A stretch of DNA of 64,000 nt from the NCBI GenBank assembly GCA_964036195.1, contig OZ038458.1, positions 21,775,832 to 21,839,831 of the forward strand. The letters run 5' to 3'. Positions 61,800 to 64,000 of the stretch are shown here, piece after piece; positions within the stretch are counted from its first letter, which is position 1; each line of letters starts with the position of its first letter. The notes beneath the pieces were generated by a model. That model saw nothing but the letters and a program-made list of their open reading frames with translations. It had not been told where the DNA came from and did no database searches. A program made the translations under genes and the position numbers. Source of the stretch: Sphaerolaimus hirsutus (taxonomy: Eukaryota > Nematoda > Chromadorea > Monhysterida > Sphaerolaimidae).

Positions 61800-62825
61800 C
61801 CAAATTGTTTCTCATTTTTGAATTGGCGTAGACAGTCGTACCATTTTGAAAAGAATGGTCGATCGAAAGACAAACGACAAAACAACGTGTAGCAAAAACG
61901 GCGCCATCCGGCCCCGAACCACGAACTCCAAAAGCACCGCAGCGCTGTAACTACTCTACATTTTCAGAGCATGTGCACAGAAAATGTAGGTATTTATATT
62001 TAAATTTTCCAAAAATACCGGCATCTCATCTAGCCAAGCGAACTACGTCCGACAAAAAACTTCACGCATGTCACAGATTTGGAGACATTGAAAACATTTG
62101 AAAAACAAGCAGATTAAAAACCGTTTCTAGGCCTAGGGTTTCAAAACAACGTTGGCCAAATCACGAACGTCATATCACGAAACACGAATGATATACAGAC
62201 AAAATTCGACATGAAAGATACGAAAAAAATTAAAGGCACGATGTCACTGCTTATTTAGTTATTACATAACTCCACGAATACAATAAATAGTGCCTAGGAA
62301 CGGCTAGGGATCACCGGCATTTTTCAATGGCTAATATTTTTTTAAACGTAAGCATCGAAAACCGTACCCCCGTTTAATTTATTTTAAATAAAACGGCGTC
62401 TTGCACTTGCACTTTTCGGTTGTTCACGCTCCAGTTTCTCTAAAAAACGATGCCACACGTCGAATAACAAATTGGATAAAACAATAAAAATGAATTAAAC
62501 CAGGGACTTTAGGATTTACTTGGATAAAACAATAAAAATGAATTAAACCAGGGACTTTAGGATTTACTTAAGGTACAAGGGTAAATTTCCAGTGAAAATT
62601 GGTCGCTTTCACACATTGTGTTATGAGATACAACATAAACAAACCGCGATAACAAAAAACACATCAAACTAAATTTCCAACAAATGTGCTGTACTTCCTC
62701 GAACTAAACCCTCACGAAATACGAAATTTTTACGTGTTTTCTGAATAACAATGAGCGAGCAGATTTTAGGCCAGGCATAAACGGATTTTTCTGCGTCCGA
62801 GTAGGGAGGAAATATTGTATTTGAA
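61800..62825. other. Region upstream of the NBAS start
   Basis: AT-rich, no clear exon. A 49-bp direct repeat (TTGGATAAAACAATAAAAAT...) lies at 62471-62568. Promoter elements cannot be assigned with confidence. Confidence 0.4.
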
Positions 62826-62828
62826 ATT

Positions 62829-62916
62829 GCCGTATTTTATCGAAATACCCCCCCCCCCCCCCTCAAAAATGTCACTGTGAAAAAAACCTTCTGGGGGTAT
62901 TTCGAGGAAATACGGC
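62829..62916. mobile_element. Minimal TATTTCGAGG palindrome
   Basis: GCCGTATTTTATCGAAATAC ... GTATTTCGAGGAAATACGGC. Confidence 0.65.
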
Positions 62917-63226
62917 GGTATATATCGTCCGAGTAAAATTTTGAGGTAAAATTAAATGAAAATCGAAAGTGACAATCCCTATTGACCTTAATAGAAAACT
63001 ATTGTACATTTTGCATGAAAAAGCGTCAACAAAAACCACCAACACTAGGGATGTTTTCTCCATTTCAATTCGTAGGGTTCGAACAACGTGAACACCTTAC
63101 ATTAGTTATATTCTGGAAAACATCAACAAAAAAGTGGTCAACGCTCGGCAGCAAATACATCGTCCAAACACCACAACACACATCATCCCGAAAATCACTG
63201 ACCAAACCTTGGCTCGTTGCCAACAG

Positions 63227-63347
63227 TCTGGCCACACTGCCACACAAAGCTGCAGATAACCACACCAGCCACAGCACCAAGACATGGCGCCGCAGCAAGG
63301 ATCTCACCCGCGAGCTGCGAGCGGATTACCTATTATTCGACGAAAGA
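63227..63347 (+). CDS. Weak candidate exon near the right edge
   Basis: Open between an acceptor-like GCCAACAG and donor GTAAGA; reads TWRRSKDLTRELRADYLLF then DER. On the - strand the same place holds a second possibility, 63302-63349, between TTTTTAG and GTGAGA. Neither is recognised. It could be a first exon of NBAS or of a divergent neighbour. Confidence 0.2.
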
Positions 63348-63479
63348 GTAAGACCTAAAAATTTTGTACATTTCAAGAATGGAGGAAAAAAATTGACTAT
63401 ACTCCAGTTACTTTACACCCTGCATGCGTAGTTCCTGCTGGAAGCGTGCCAACAATTGTTTTACACATGCAATTTTCAC

Positions 63480-63812
63480 GAAATGTTGAAAAAGTAACCG
63501 TTGTTATGTTATGATTGCATTATGATTGCAAGCAACAGTCTGACGTGAAATGTCAAGTTGTTCCCTGTTGTTCCCTGACACTGTGACGTGAAATGATGAT
63601 GACGTGAAATGATAAAAATTGAATTTTTCAATTCGCTCTAGTTGTGGCTGATAACACTCAGTATTGGACACGATTAAGGTATTGATTCATATATTATCCT
63701 TAGAAAAGTGTAGACCCGTAGCATGATCCACACTCGTGTAATTAATTTCACGACGTCATTTCACGTCATCATTTCACGTCGAATCGACGCTGAGCTCTAA
63801 TTCCCGCTTTAG
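63480..63812. mobile_element. Third TGACGTGAAATG / GAGCTCTAATTCCCGC element
   Basis: Related to 13711-14430 (GTTCCCTGA, ACACTCAGTATTG, GTAGCATGATCCACACT) but with T-to-C changes such as GACGTGAAATG. A direct repeat CTTTAGGATCAACGGTATCC follows it. Confidence 0.55.
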
Positions 63813-64000
63813 GATCAACGGTATCCGCCCGCTTTAGGATCAACGGTATCCGCCCAAGATAACCTGCTGCACCAACTGCGGACAGCGAAAAAAACCACGT
63901 ATACTCGGCAGACTTAATACCTCGCGCTAGCACATATTTATGTCTCATGTTGGAAGCGTGCCAATAATAATTAAAGCATGCGATTTTTGTTGCAAATGAT

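Noticed and set aside
1..64000. rRNA, tRNA, bacterial operons or a complete viral genome
   Set aside because: No conserved RNA signatures, Shine-Dalgarno-spaced gene runs or viral core genes could be seen on either strand.

Overview
This is a eukaryotic (animal) genomic window. It is AT-rich, split by many introns and packed with small inverted-repeat mobile elements, with no bacterial or viral gene organisation. The best evidence for the lineage is a class-2 secreted semaphorin of the Sema-2a type, which suggests a protostome and probably an arthropod. That assignment is an inference; no species can be named from the sequence.

Two host genes are readable, and they point toward each other. 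(1) On the + strand, the 3' half of a Sema-2a-like gene (370-6611, 9 exons; 5' half outside the window) encodes the end of the sema domain, the PSI knot, the Ig domain and the C-terminal tail, followed by a poly(A) signal near 7131. (2) On the - strand, a gene homologous to NBAS (neuroblastoma-amplified sequence, the NRZ/syntaxin-18 tethering-complex subunit) runs from about 61.7 kb down to about 33.97 kb, plus a probable terminal exon at 22.85-23.08 kb. I traced 39 exons by hand. Every junction keeps phase and the assembled frame is 5421 nt (1806 codons plus stop), so the model is internally consistent.

Region 8.5-23.2 kb is a tandem segmental duplication (about 8.5-15 kb and 16.55-23.15 kb). 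The two copies differ by private insertions, so several transposon insertions can be read against an empty site inside this same window. The probable terminal exon of NBAS lies in this duplication and is therefore present twice.

The most unusual content is a family of hairpin-forming elements (called family A here). They have termini GGGGCAGTCCC...GGGACTGGCA and a 4-bp target duplication of CCAG/CTGG type. Five of them sit exactly inside NBAS coding exons (introns 1, 5, 10, 22 and 34 of the model). In each case, removing the element plus one target copy restores the reading frame, and at three junctions this also restores an essentially gapless match to the human protein. In four of the five the resulting intron cannot be GT-AG (it would be GT-TG). 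In the fifth, the target is CAGG instead of CTGG, and the same element becomes a canonical GT-AG intron. Two further copies in the duplicated region interrupt another small reading frame in the opposite orientation (GG-AG). This looks like active intron creation by a DNA transposon (introner) with excision that does not depend on normal splice sites, for example hairpin-guided RNA splicing or DNA-level elimination.

The remaining space is filled by hAT-like non-autonomous elements with clear 8-bp target duplications. These include a TAGGGTT-ended group whose interiors are simple-sequence arrays, GGCGCC-rich elements, and CAGKGRCGTAKCCAGG-ended elements. There are also many TACCGTATT-ended palindromes, large foldbacks and a long minisatellite. 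No rRNA, tRNA or CRISPR array was recognised.
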